DNA of 64,000 nucleotides, from contig OZ242033.1 in NCBI GenBank assembly GCA_965205155.1, positions 2,418,001 through 2,482,000 of the forward strand, written 5' to 3'. This document shows positions 1 to 8,211 of this stretch, in pieces. The notes under the pieces are model-generated. The model searched no databases, was not told where the DNA came from, and saw nothing but the letters and a program-made list of their open reading frames with translations. The stretch is from Aldehydirespirator sp965205155. Its GTDB lineage: Bacteria; Actinomycetota; Acidimicrobiia; Acidimicrobiales; Aldehydirespiratoraceae. Both the position numbers and the translations under genes were made by a program. Within the stretch, counting starts at the first letter, position 1; every line of letters begins with the position of its first letter.

Positions 1-175
1 CAATGCGGAGTTTCTCGACGACTACGGGGTCGGCATCGCCGGCGGTCCTCTGGCCGGTCTGTGCGCCCGGGCGGTGGTGGTGATCGGCGCCGACGGCAAC
101 GTGCTGCACTCCCAGCTCGTGGACGAGATCACCCACGAGCCCGACTACGACGCCGCCATCGCCGCACTGGGCTGA
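1..175 (+). CDS. tpx: thiol peroxidase, C-terminal part
   Basis: The gene enters from the left edge; only the last 57 codons are present, read from base 2 to a TGA at 173-175. Thiol peroxidase (2-Cys peroxiredoxin, Tpx type) reduces hydroperoxides in the cytoplasm using thioredoxin. The visible tail contains NAEFLDDYGVGIA, PLAGLCARAVVVI and QLVDEITHEPDY, which match the conserved end of bacterial Tpx (E. coli has NAEFLQAYGVAIA and SQLVDEITTEPDY). The catalytic cysteines lie outside the window. The tail is intact and ends at the usual family position. The next gene converges on it. Confidence 0.93.
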   Translation, partial: NAEFLDDYGVGIAGGPLAGLCARAVVVIGADGNVLHSQLVDEITHEPDYDAAIAALG

Positions 176-229
176 GACGGCCGGCTGGCGCTGAGCCGGG
201 GGATCAAGCCTGCCGCGTATGGAGTCCTG

Positions 230-1210
230 CTAGTTGCGAGAGACGACAACCTCGCAGCCAGGGACCTCGGGCTCGTCGTCGATCATCGCGGCCGGAAACC
301 CGGGGGCCAGTACCGACACACCGGTGGCCTCCTCCAGGCGCCGAACGACGTTCGGGGACCACTCCCTCGGCCCGTAGCGGGCCGCAGCGTCCTCGAAGAT
401 GTCGATCAGGACCGGCGACAGCTCCAGAGGCACGCCGGCCCGCTCGGCCACTGCGGCGAACAGCGACAGGTCCTTCTGAACCAGGTCCATGGTGAAGTTG
501 ATGTCGCGGCTGCCGTTGAGAATCACCTGGCTCTCGGTCTCATGTACGAATGAGTTGCCCGAGGAGATGCGGATCGCTTCGTAGGCAGTGTTGAGATCGA
601 TGCTGGCCAGCTTGGAGGTGACCAGCGCCTCGCATAGCGACACCAGGTTGGCGGTGGCCAGATAGTTGGTGACGACCTTCAGTATCGAGGCCGAGCCGAT
701 GGGGCCAGCGTGCAGGATGTTGCGGCCCATGGCGGTGAGAACGGGCAAAGCCCGCTCAAAGGTGGGCCGGTCGCAGCCCGCGAAGATAGAGATGTTGCCG
801 GTGGCGGCTCGGTGGCAGCCGCCCGACACCGGGCAGTCCACCGCCACGCCCCCGGCGTCCTCCACCAGCGCGGCCAGCCGCCGTACCTCTGCCTCGTCGG
901 TCGTGCTCATCTCGGCCCAGATCGGGGGTTCTCCGTCGCCGCGACCTGCCCGGGAGGCCAGGCCTGCCAGGATCCCATCGCTGGCCTCCATCACCACGGC
1001 GCTGGCCGCGGGACTGGGAAGGCAAGTGATCACCATGTCGGCCTCAGCAGCCATCCTGGCCGGGCTGTCGGCCCAGCCCGCGCCCTTGGCCTCCAGCGTT
1101 GCCGCGGCCGACCGGTCTAGGTCGCGCACCACGAGGTCGAAGCCATTGCGCAGCAGGCTGCCGGCCAGCTTCGACCCCACGTTGCCCAATCCGATGAAGC
1201 CCACTCGCAT
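230..1210 (-). CDS. NAD(P)-dependent oxidoreductase, 3-hydroxyisobutyrate dehydrogenase family
   Basis: A 326-residue beta-hydroxyacid dehydrogenase that oxidises a small 3-hydroxyacid with NAD(P)+. The N-terminal Rossmann motif GFIGLGNVGSKLAG is at residues 4-17. The substrate motif DCPVSGG is near 130, and HAGPIGSASILKVVTN near 165-180 carries the catalytic lysine and asparagine. Length is close to the family norm (about 290-330). I placed the start at the ATG at 1208-1210 because it begins exactly at the Rossmann strand and has a purine-rich GGGGGG ribosome site just upstream; an open frame runs further but has no family similarity. It is divergent from the kinase gene at 1271. Substrate is unknown. 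Confidence 0.88.
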   Translation of the reverse strand: MRVGFIGLGNVGSKLAGSLLRNGFDLVVRDLDRSAAATLEAKGAGWADSPARMAAEADMVITCLPSPAASAVVMEASDGILAGLASRAGRGDGEPPIWAEMSTTDEAEVRRLAALVEDAGGVAVDCPVSGGCHRAATGNISIFAGCDRPTFERALPVLTAMGRNILHAGPIGSASILKVVTNYLATANLVSLCEALVTSKLASIDLNTAYEAIRISSGNSFVHETESQVILNGSRDINFTMDLVQKDLSLFAAVAERAGVPLELSPVLIDIFEDAAARYGPREWSPNVVRRLEEATGVSVLAPGFPAAMIDDEPEVPGCEVVVSRN

Positions 1211-1270
1211 GATCGACCCCCCTGGCGGTGTGTTCGGCGGCATCTGGCGCGGCCGCCGTTTGCAATCGAG

Positions 1271-2323
1271 TTGCGGTCCGGCGACGCTAGCGCCGTGGCC
1301 CGAGCACCGAAGGGAATCGATCCGGAGCCGGTTACCGCGTGGTTGGCAGCCGAGGTGGGAGTGTCTCCGCCGCTCGACTTCGAGTCCATCGCGGGAGGGG
1401 CGTCCAACCTCACCTTCGTGGTCACCGACGCCGACGGCCGTCGGGTAGTGCTGAGGCGCCCGCCGACGGGCCATGTGCTGGCCAGCGCCCACGACATGAC
1501 CCGCGAGCACCGGGTGATCTCGGCTCTGGCGCCCGCGCCTGTGCCGGTGCCGCCCGTGCTCGGGCTGTGCACCGATCCGGCTGTCAACGGGGCCGACTTC
1601 TACGTGATGGACTTCGTGGAGGGCTCGGTCGTGTTCGACCGGGCCGACGCCACCGCGGTGGACGAGGCGGTCCGCCCCGTGATGGCTCAAGCGATCATCG
1701 ACACCCTCGCCGATCTGCACTCGCTGAACCCCGACGAGGTCGGTCTGGGAGATCTGGGCCGCCGCGAGGGCTACTGCGCCCGCCAGCTGAGGCGCTGGCA
1801 GCGTCAGGTGGACGAGGGCTCCGACCGTGACCTTCCCCTGGTGCGCGAGCTGCACGACCGGCTGGTGGCGTCGATCCCCGAGCAGCAGGGGGTGGGGATC
1901 GTCCACGGCGACTACCGCCTCGACAACTGCATCATGGCGTCGGACGGCTCGGTGGCAGCGGTCCTTGACTGGGAGTTGTGCACCCTCGGCGATGTACTGA
2001 TCGACGTGGCCGGCCTGGTGACGTGGTGGGGCGACTCAGAGGCCGGCGAGGGCCGCTTGGCCGACATGCCCACCACCGTTGACGGCTTCGGCACGCCCGC
2101 GGATGTGCTGGAGCGCTACAGCCGGCGCTCCGAGCGGGACCTGTCGTCGCTCGACTGGTACGTGGCGCTGCAGTTCTGGCGGGTGGCGTGCATCATCGAA
2201 GGTGTGAGGGTGCGCCACACAGCGGGCGCCATGGGCGACAATCAGCACTACGACGACAGCGGAGCCCGGATGTTCATCGACTACTCCCTGGCCCGCTGCG
2301 CTGAAGCCCTTGATCGACTCTGA
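1271..2323 (+). CDS. phosphotransferase family protein (APH / ACAD10-11 kinase-like)
   Basis: A 350-residue aminoglycoside-phosphotransferase-fold kinase. The Brenner motif HGDYRLDNCIM (catalytic Asp and metal-binding Asn) lies near residues 214-224 and the metal-binding AVLDWELCTLGD near 231-242. The glycine-rich segment GGASNLTF is near residue 40. This subfamily resembles the kinase part of ACAD10/ACAD11, which phosphorylates 4-hydroxyacyl-CoA in fatty acid catabolism, so a hydroxyacyl-CoA or related metabolite is a plausible substrate; antibiotic resistance is not implied. The open frame begins with TTG at 1271; a GTG at 1295 is an equally good start. Gene order next to a hydroxyacid dehydrogenase and a CaiB CoA-transferase fits acyl metabolism. 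Confidence 0.85.
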   Translation: MRSGDASAVARAPKGIDPEPVTAWLAAEVGVSPPLDFESIAGGASNLTFVVTDADGRRVVLRRPPTGHVLASAHDMTREHRVISALAPAPVPVPPVLGLCTDPAVNGADFYVMDFVEGSVVFDRADATAVDEAVRPVMAQAIIDTLADLHSLNPDEVGLGDLGRREGYCARQLRRWQRQVDEGSDRDLPLVRELHDRLVASIPEQQGVGIVHGDYRLDNCIMASDGSVAAVLDWELCTLGDVLIDVAGLVTWWGDSEAGEGRLADMPTTVDGFGTPADVLERYSRRSERDLSSLDWYVALQFWRVACIIEGVRVRHTAGAMGDNQHYDDSGARMFIDYSLARCAEALDRL

Positions 2324-2378
2324 CAGCCGGGAGCACGTGCACCTGCCCATAGACCATCCCCTGGCTAGGCTGCCAGCC

Positions 2379-2429
2379 ATGGCTGTTCGCAAGACTCGAA
2401 GGCGCCGAAACAAGAAGAACCACCCGTGA
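2379..2429 (+). CDS. possible micro-ORF encoding a very basic peptide
   Basis: Sixteen codons, MAVRKTRRRRNKKNHP, lie in the 270-bp gap after the kinase gene. Composition (8 Arg/Lys out of 16) recalls tiny ribosomal proteins such as actinobacterial bL37 or bS22, but I see no convincing match. An in-frame unrelated 74-codon ORF begins at a GTG overlapping its stop (2426) and ends inside the neighbouring CoA-transferase gene. That ORF contains a short, lower-GC stretch and is probably not a gene. I see nothing else in 2324-2593. Confidence 0.25.
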   Translation: MAVRKTRRRRNKKNHP

Positions 2430-2593
2430 GCGTTCGACGGATCGGCACCGGCCGCATCGATATCAGCGGGTTCTGGATCTTTACTGAGGTGAATTTCGTC
2501 GCGAGCAAGCAGATCAAGTTCACCTTCGGCCGCCGAAAGTATGAGGAACTGCGCGACGAGCGCAATCGCCGAGTTTCGGCGGCTGCGGAGCGT

Positions 2594-3853
2594 CTAGCCG
2601 AAGGCGCCGTCGGCGCGGAGGTCGGCGATCTGGTCGGGGCTGCGGCCTAGGACCTGGACGATTACCTCGTCGGTGTGTTGGCCGACGGTGGGGGCCATTG
2701 ACGGGGTGCCGGGTTTGGTGCCGTCGACGTAGACGGGGAGGGGGAGTTGCTCGCAGCCGACCTCGTCGGTGGGCAGGAAGCCGATGCGGGCTTGGAACTG
2801 GGGGTCGTCGCCTATGTTGGCCGGGGTGTTGAACGGCGCGATGGGCGTGTTGACCTCGTTGCTGAAGTCGAGCCACTCGGCGCAGGTCCTGGTGGCGAAG
2901 ATGGCCTTGAGTTCGTGTTGCAGCTCGGTGTTGCCCCGGGCGTGGTCGGCGTAGGTCGACCCCGGCCACCGCTCGAACAGGTCCATGCGGTCGACGCCTT
3001 CGCAGAAGTTGCGCCAGAAGGCCTGCTCGGAGGCCATGAACAGCACATGGCCGTCGGCCGCGGCGTAGGCCTGGTAGCGCACGCCCTCCCACATGCCGGC
3101 CAGGCCGGCGGGGCGGCGCTCGTAGTCGTCGGACGGGTTGCCGGTCACCTCGTCCTCCGGTCGCAGGTAGGCCCGCTCGGACTCGATTCGGTACCAGTCC
3201 ATGTAGGCCGAGGCGTCGGACTGGGCCACCTCGATCTCGCAGCCCTCGCCGGTGTCGCGGGCCTTGATGACCGCGGCCAGCACCGCCAGCGCGGCCAGCA
3301 TCGGGCCGACGTTGATGCCGACGTTGGGCATGTCGGGCGGGATGCGGGTGAAGCCCTCGTCGTCGACGACGGGCTGCACGATCCCCGACCAGGTGTCGTA
3401 GGCGATGCCGTGGCTGGGCATGTCCTTGTAGGGGCCGGTGGCCCCGTAGCCCGACAGGGTGGCGAACACGAGGCGGGGGTTGGCTGCGCTGAGCACGTCG
3501 TAGCCGAGGCCGAGGCGGGTCAGGGTCCCGGGCCGCATGGCTTCCACCACCACGTCGGCGGTGGCGGCCAAGTCGATGTACAGCTGTCGGCCGGCCGGGT
3601 TCTTGAGGTCGAGGGTGACGCTGCGCTTGCCGCGGTGGGTGTGCAGGTGCAGCAGCGACACGCCCTCGACGATGGGCCAGGTCATCTGGCGGATGTAGTC
3701 GCCGGCGGGCGACTCGACCTTGATCACGTCCGCGCCGAGGTCGGCCAGGAACGTGCCCAGATGCCCCGGTCCCAGCAGGCTCGACTCGATCACCCGCACG
3801 CCGGCCAGCAGGCCCGGGCCGGGCCCAGAGTCAGCGGTGTTCTCGTCCGTCAC
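2594..3853 (-). CDS. CaiB/BaiF family CoA-transferase
   Basis: A 419-residue class III CoA-transferase, which moves CoA between acyl-CoA and a free acid through an aspartyl-CoA thioester. Family landmarks are visible: LLAGVRVIE at the N-terminus, FLADLGADVIKVESP near 40, RGKRSVTLDLKNPAGR near 75-90, VVVEAMRPGTL near 103, and LVFATLSGYGATGP near 130, where the usual catalytic Asp region follows. Starts at GTG (3851-3853). It is followed on the same strand by no close partner; the flavoprotein gene lies upstream by 24 bp, suggesting co-transcription. One of three CaiB genes in the window; the acyl substrate is unknown. Confidence 0.88.
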   Translation of the reverse strand: MTDENTADSGPGPGLLAGVRVIESSLLGPGHLGTFLADLGADVIKVESPAGDYIRQMTWPIVEGVSLLHLHTHRGKRSVTLDLKNPAGRQLYIDLAATADVVVEAMRPGTLTRLGLGYDVLSAANPRLVFATLSGYGATGPYKDMPSHGIAYDTWSGIVQPVVDDEGFTRIPPDMPNVGINVGPMLAALAVLAAVIKARDTGEGCEIEVAQSDASAYMDWYRIESERAYLRPEDEVTGNPSDDYERRPAGLAGMWEGVRYQAYAAADGHVLFMASEQAFWRNFCEGVDRMDLFERWPGSTYADHARGNTELQHELKAIFATRTCAEWLDFSNEVNTPIAPFNTPANIGDDPQFQARIGFLPTDEVGCEQLPLPVYVDGTKPGTPSMAPTVGQHTDEVIVQVLGRSPDQIADLRADGAFG

Positions 3854-3877
3854 AGCGGCCAGTGTATGAACGACGGC

Positions 3878-5479
3878 TCAGGGGCCGATGAGGACGCCGG
3901 GGTTGAGGATGCCGTTGGGGTCGAGGCGCTTCTTGACCGCCCGCACGGCCTGAGCGAAAAGCTCGGGGCGCTGGCGGTCGTAGCCGTCGGGCCGGTGCAT
4001 GCGGCCCACGGCGTGGTGGTGGGTGACGGTGCCGCCCGCATCGACCACGGCCTGGATGGCCGCGTCCTTGATGATCTGCCACTGGGCGATCTCGCAGCCC
4101 GGCGCTCCCATGCCCGACCACGTGTAGTAGGGAGCGGGGCCGTCGGTGTAGACGTGGGTGAACCGGCACGACAGCGAGTGGTGCGGTCCGAACGTGTCGG
4201 TGAGGGCGGCGCCCACCCTGGTGCGGATCTCGGCGTCGAAGTCGGGCCAGCGGTCCCAGGTGACGGCGGTCTCGAAGGTGTCGTTGATGAGGCCCAGCGA
4301 TGTCTCCACCCCGTTGCCCACGCCGATGAAGGCGTTGCGCCAAGTGCCCACCGCGCCGCCCCGGCCGGTCGGCTTGCCGGTGCCGTCGTCGACCCGGATG
4401 TCGTCGTCGTCCACGCTCCCGCCGTTGTCGCGGGCCATCTCGACCGCGGCTGCGATGTTGTGGCGCTGGCTGAGCTCGGCCGACTCGAACGACACGATCA
4501 CCAGGGCCTCCTCGCCGTCGAGCCCTGCCGACCGTCGGGCCTCGGCGGGATCGAGAATGCGCAGGTTGGCCGGCCAGAGCTTGGCCTGCACGATGCGGCG
4601 CACCGCCTCACAGCCGGCCTGCCAGGATCCGAAGGTGACACCGGCGGTGGCCCGGTACACCGGCCGGCGCTGGATCCGCATCCAGGCCTCGGTGATGATG
4701 CCGTAGACGCCCTCGGAGCCGATCACCATCCGGTCGGGACTCGGTCCCGCGCCCGAGCCGGGCAGCCGGCGCGACTCCCACCACCCGGCCGGCGTGATCA
4801 TACGTACCGACTCGACGAAGTCGTCGATGTGGGTGTGGTTGGTGGCGTAGTGGCCGCCCGAGCGGGTGGCGATCCAGCCGCCGAGGGTGGAGAACCGGAA
4901 CGACTGCGGGAAGTGCCTGAGGGTGTGGCCGCTGGGGCGGAGCTGGTCCTCGAGGTGCGGACCGAAGACTCCCGCCTGGATGCGGGCCGCCCGCGACACG
5001 TCGTCGATCTCCAGCACCCGGTCGAGCCGGTCGAGCGAGATCACCACGGTAGGCCCCAGGTCGTCGTGGGGGGTGACGCCCCACACCACCGAAGACCCTC
5101 CGCCGTAGGGGACGGTGACGTAGCCGTTGGCGTCGCACCACTCCAGCGTGGCCTCCACCTCGGTCTCATCCCGGGGGTGGGCCACCACGTCGGGAGGGTT
5201 GCCGAAGTCGAGGTTGAAGGCCCGCACCCGCTCGGTGAAATGGGCGCCGTACGCGTACCGGGCCCGGTCGTAGGTGGTAGTCGAGCACCAGCCGGTCACC
5301 GAGTCGGGCACTCTGATGCGAGGCGCCCGCAGTTCAGCATCGTCCAGCGACGGCACCGGCTTGGCCGTGATCTCGGTGCCGTACCGCTTAGACAGCTTGG
5401 CCGCCAGCGCGGCCCGGTCGGCACCGGAGGGCTCCTCCGACTCCAGGCACCACGCCCAGAACGATTTGCGATCAGCCAA
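3878..5479 (-). CDS. FAD-binding oxidase, alkyldihydroxyacetonephosphate-synthase-like
   Basis: A 533-residue VAO/PCMH-family flavoprotein. The FAD pyrophosphate loop PYGGGSSVVWG and the segment LGGWIATRSGGHYATN are typical, and GSEGVYGIITEAWMRI follows. The C-terminal VTHHHAVGRMHR resembles the His-rich active-site loop of alkyl-DHAP synthase, ending LDPNGILNPGVLIGP as in FAD-linked oxidases. I prefer the TTG at 5477-5479 over the ATG at 5557 because GGAGGAG precedes it by 5 bases and this start avoids overlap with the upstream membrane gene. Function by family: ether-lipid synthesis or oxidation of a hydroxyacid. The neighbouring CaiB gene favours the second; I cannot decide. Confidence 0.82.
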   Translation of the reverse strand: MADRKSFWAWCLESEEPSGADRAALAAKLSKRYGTEITAKPVPSLDDAELRAPRIRVPDSVTGWCSTTTYDRARYAYGAHFTERVRAFNLDFGNPPDVVAHPRDETEVEATLEWCDANGYVTVPYGGGSSVVWGVTPHDDLGPTVVISLDRLDRVLEIDDVSRAARIQAGVFGPHLEDQLRPSGHTLRHFPQSFRFSTLGGWIATRSGGHYATNHTHIDDFVESVRMITPAGWWESRRLPGSGAGPSPDRMVIGSEGVYGIITEAWMRIQRRPVYRATAGVTFGSWQAGCEAVRRIVQAKLWPANLRILDPAEARRSAGLDGEEALVIVSFESAELSQRHNIAAAVEMARDNGGSVDDDDIRVDDGTGKPTGRGGAVGTWRNAFIGVGNGVETSLGLINDTFETAVTWDRWPDFDAEIRTRVGAALTDTFGPHHSLSCRFTHVYTDGPAPYYTWSGMGAPGCEIAQWQIIKDAAIQAVVDAGGTVTHHHAVGRMHRPDGYDRQRPELFAQAVRAVKKRLDPNGILNPGVLIGP

Positions 5480-5543
5480 CAGATCTCCTCCGTCGCTGTC
5501 CTGCTCCGACGACCAAGGACTGCCCGCACCGTAGCCGCGAGCG

Positions 5544-6743
5544 CTATCGGGTCCCATCGCTCGCGTCGCGCCTCAGCTGGATCCGGACGTTGACAGCCAG
5601 GATCAGGACCGCGCCCAAGACGAACAGGTCGAATCTCGGAAGAGTGATGCCGAGCGCCATCAGAGCCAGCAGGGAGACTGCCGGCCCGAGGCACAGCAGC
5701 GAATTGACGGCGGCGTCCTCGGATCTGATGTTCCCGACTCGCAGCAACATCCCGGCCACCGAGACCGCGGCACCGATCACCAGGGCGCCGAGCACGGCCT
5801 CCGATGTCAGCGATCCTTGAACCTGTGGCGTGAGCAATCCGATCAGGACATTGACAGGAAGCGCAAAGAACCGGGACAGCACGTATCCCAACAAGGTCAG
5901 CCAGACGAGCAACCGGCGATCAGGATCCCCTCGCTGCTCGATGGGTCGCGTCCCGAGACTCCCGTACCCGTCGGACGGTTGGGTTGCTCCGCCGGTCACC
6001 AGCGCGTAGTAGAGGGCCTTCCCGTAGGCGAGATTGCTGAGAACGCTCAACGCAGCCAGCAGCGAGGCCGCTACGGCGATGATCATTCCGGCGGCCACCT
6101 TGTAGGACACCAAGTCCACCGCCGAGCGGATCTGTCCTCCTGCCTGGCTGCCCAGCATCAAGGCCAGGCCCGATCCTGCCAGCGCGGTGAGGACCATGCC
6201 CTCCTTGGAGATGGCACGGCGGGCGGGCCCGATTGACGTGGACGCGCCGCGGAACAGCCGGTCACTGTCCTCATGGCGGGCCAGGGCGTACACCAGGAAC
6301 ACGGGCCAGAGTTCGAAGATGGTTGTCGCAATGGCGGTCTCGAGAAGCGTGGCCGACCATGCCAGGAAGCCGTAGTGCAGACTCGAGATCAGCGCCCAGA
6401 CGATCGGCATCTTGGCCCAACCGGGGACATCCTTCGGACCTGATTCCTTCAGGACTACAGCCTTCTCGTTCTCGGTAGTTCCGCTTGTCCGCCGAAAATA
6501 GGTGCAGTGAGTTCTTGGCCGCATGAGGTGTTGGCGCTGACTTGCGCTCAGACGCTGGTCGACATAGCCGTCCTTCGAGTACAGAAGAAACAGACCAGGT
6601 ATGGACACCTGCATGATCGTGATCATGAAGTTGAAATAGAAGGGGTTGGCGTCTGAAGCAGCGACGTGAAGGATGGGCGGCACCGACGCGTACAAGAGCG
6701 TGGCTGTGAGCACCAAGCGGACGGCGCGGCCGCGATGGCTCAT
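5544..6743 (-). CDS. integral membrane protein, DMT/EamA-like
   Basis: A 399-residue polytopic membrane protein with about nine or ten hydrophobic segments: residues 8-28, 37-55, 110-130, 134-152, 180-198, 215-240, 278-300, 318-340 and 350-390. The pattern of paired helices around a polar middle (residues 60-105) recalls drug/metabolite transporters, but I see no signature that proves it. Base composition is clearly lower in GC than the neighbours, hinting at a different history. It lies upstream of the flavoprotein gene on the same strand with a 64-bp gap. Substrate unknown. Confidence 0.6.
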   Translation of the reverse strand: MSHRGRAVRLVLTATLLYASVPPILHVAASDANPFYFNFMITIMQVSIPGLFLLYSKDGYVDQRLSASQRQHLMRPRTHCTYFRRTSGTTENEKAVVLKESGPKDVPGWAKMPIVWALISSLHYGFLAWSATLLETAIATTIFELWPVFLVYALARHEDSDRLFRGASTSIGPARRAISKEGMVLTALAGSGLALMLGSQAGGQIRSAVDLVSYKVAAGMIIAVAASLLAALSVLSNLAYGKALYYALVTGGATQPSDGYGSLGTRPIEQRGDPDRRLLVWLTLLGYVLSRFFALPVNVLIGLLTPQVQGSLTSEAVLGALVIGAAVSVAGMLLRVGNIRSEDAAVNSLLCLGPAVSLLALMALGITLPRFDLFVLGAVLILAVNVRIQLRRDASDGTR

Positions 6744-7040
6744 CGTTGGAATAGACCTCGCGCCGGCCCGTTCAACACTTCGGCGAGCCTAGCTATGGCA
6801 ACTGAAGCGGGTCCCACACGCCAGCGTGGCGCGGCCACACGACAGCCGCCACCCAACCCGGGAGGCTCCCACGTCTTTCTGGCGGTGGCTTGGGTGAGGC
6901 AGATCGCTGCCCGGCGGCGCGCTCGCGGGCGTTGACCTGTTCGCTAGCGGTACCATCGCCGGTGTGGACATCTCCATGTCGAGGGTCCTAGCGGCCGCTG
7001 GCCAGCCGCCGCGTTTGCTGTGGCGGCCAGATGATCGCCG
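6744..7040. other. intergenic region, nothing recognised
   Basis: About 300 bp between two divergent membrane-protein genes. No convincing ORF, hairpin or repeat seen; it must hold promoters for both sides, but no clear -10/-35 pair stood out. Confidence 0.4.
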
Positions 7041-7550
7041 ATGCGGTTGACGACCCGCAGGATCTGGGATCTGTTGTTTCGCCGGGTCCGGTGGTCCGAC
7101 GGAGCTGTCGCCAGTTTCTGGTTCGATCGGCTGGCGTTGGGTCTATTGGCGCTCTCTGTCGTGTTGGAGATTGTGGGTACGGCCGTCTCGTGGGGGTTGT
7201 ATGACTCGCCTGTATTGGGTTTGGTGGCGATGCTGCCGGTGGGTCTCGCGGTGTTTGTTGCCGCCAAGGTTCGGCTGCGTTTCGCGGTCGGTCGGGCCGA
7301 ACGGGCGGGGATCAGCGGGAGCGACGCACCTGTTCCGGCGATCTTTGCGCGGTTTCGTCACATCTTCCGATGGCAGGATCGATTGAGCGAGTGGGGTGTC
7401 CGGCGTTGCGAAATGGCTGAACAGAAGTTCCTGGCGCGAGCCGACGCAGCGACTGCGAGAGGTGACGACCGGTCAGCTGCTGGGCACCGGGCTCGTGCAG
7501 GACGCGAGCGTCGCTACGCAGACTTCATCCGACGCCAGGCTGACTGGTGA
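7041..7550 (+). CDS. small membrane protein of unknown function
   Basis: A 169-residue protein I do not recognise. After a basic N-terminus (MRLTTRRIWDLLFRRVRW) come two hydrophobic segments, roughly residues 29-50 and 55-76, consistent with a membrane hairpin. A basic, helical cytoplasmic tail follows with an Arg/Ala-rich end (residues 120-169). Codon use is of coding type, and the ATG at 7041 is the first in-frame start. There is no operon partner: a 540-bp gap with a large hairpin follows. Confidence 0.5.
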   Translation: MRLTTRRIWDLLFRRVRWSDGAVASFWFDRLALGLLALSVVLEIVGTAVSWGLYDSPVLGLVAMLPVGLAVFVAAKVRLRFAVGRAERAGISGSDAPVPAIFARFRHIFRWQDRLSEWGVRRCEMAEQKFLARADAATARGDDRSAAGHRARAGRERRYADFIRRQADW

Positions 7551-7585
7551 TGTTGTGGGTTAGCCGGCCATGTCGGCAGGCGGCC

Positions 7586-7646
7586 GGGGGCGCTGGGGCT
7601 TCCTGACGAGGTTGTAGTCAGATTGTTCGAAGCCCCAGCAACCCCC
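7586..7646. repeat. long inverted repeat / hairpin
   Basis: Arms GCTGGGGCTTC (7592-7602) and GAAGCCCCAGC (7629-7639) pair perfectly over 11 bp around a 26-base loop. GGGGG (7586-7590) and CCCCC (7642-7646) add five more pairs across a small internal loop. It lies 36 bp after the stop of the gene at 7041-7550. A terminator without a U-run is the plain reading; a structured RNA is possible. Confidence 0.5.
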
Positions 7647-8087
7647 ACCAGGGCTCGGAACATCCGCCAGGAATATGAGCTACCCCGCGGCCCGGAGCCC
7701 GTCGACCGAGGTGGTGGCGGGGGGCCTGTGCGTCCGTGTCACCCAAGGGCTGCACACAACCCCCCGCCGTGGTGTTCGACCGCAATCGGAGGCAATCCTG
7801 GTACGAGTTGCCGGAAGGACGGTCGAGCACCCTCCGCTGCACTAGCCGTTGGAATCCTCGTTAGAGAGCCCCCAGTGACTAGCGCTCGGTCTGCCGGTGC
7901 CGGTTCCTCATGGGCCACGAGAGTGCTCGTCAGGCAAACACGCGGGAGGAAGGACGGGCACGTGTAGTGGATGATGCCCGACTATAGCTTATGAATCGCA
8001 AGTGATTCACAGAACTGACATATGAATCGCAGTATGGCTCTATGTCTCCCCGTGGGCCATCCGGTAGCCGACTGTGATTTGATGAAG
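7647..8087. other. gap without a supported gene
   Basis: About 440 bp between the hairpin and tRNA-Ala. A 114-codon open frame at 7623-7967 has Pro/Arg-rich, non-protein-like composition and I reject it. The last 110 bases (7970-8080) are AT-richer, with GTGATTCACA and short repeats of ATGAATCGCA near 7990 and 8022, and may hold a promoter. No RNase P, tmRNA or SRP RNA signature found. Confidence 0.4.
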
Positions 8088-8160
8088 TGGAGCTAAGGGG
8101 AATTGAACCCCTGACCTCTTCCATGCCATGGAAGCGCTCTACCAACTGAGCTATAGCCCC
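8088..8160 (-). tRNA. tRNA-Ala (anticodon GGC)
   Basis: The complement strand folds as a 73-base tRNA without encoded CCA. The acceptor stem GGGGCTA pairs with TAGCTCC and the discriminator is A. The D arm contains AGCTCAGTTGGTAGAGC, the anticodon stem is CTTCC/GGAAG with loop ATGGCAT giving anticodon GGC, and the T arm is GGGGTTCAATTCCCC. All canonical positions are present. Confidence 0.96.
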
Positions 8161-8211
8161 GAGGGTGCCGACAGGCTAGCGGCCGGGCGTGGGTGAACCC
8201 ACCGAGCGGGC

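Noticed and set aside
1271..2323. antibiotic resistance kinase
   Set aside because: The APH fold is shared, but motifs and neighbours fit the ACAD10/11-like acyl metabolism branch.
2747..5593. 948-codon plus-strand open frame
   Set aside because: It is antisense to the CaiB and flavoprotein genes, rich in Val/Gly/His/Arg without domains; long antisense frames are usual at this GC content.
7551..8087. RNase P RNA, tmRNA or other conserved RNA
   Set aside because: None of the conserved cores could be found on either strand; only the hairpin is supported.
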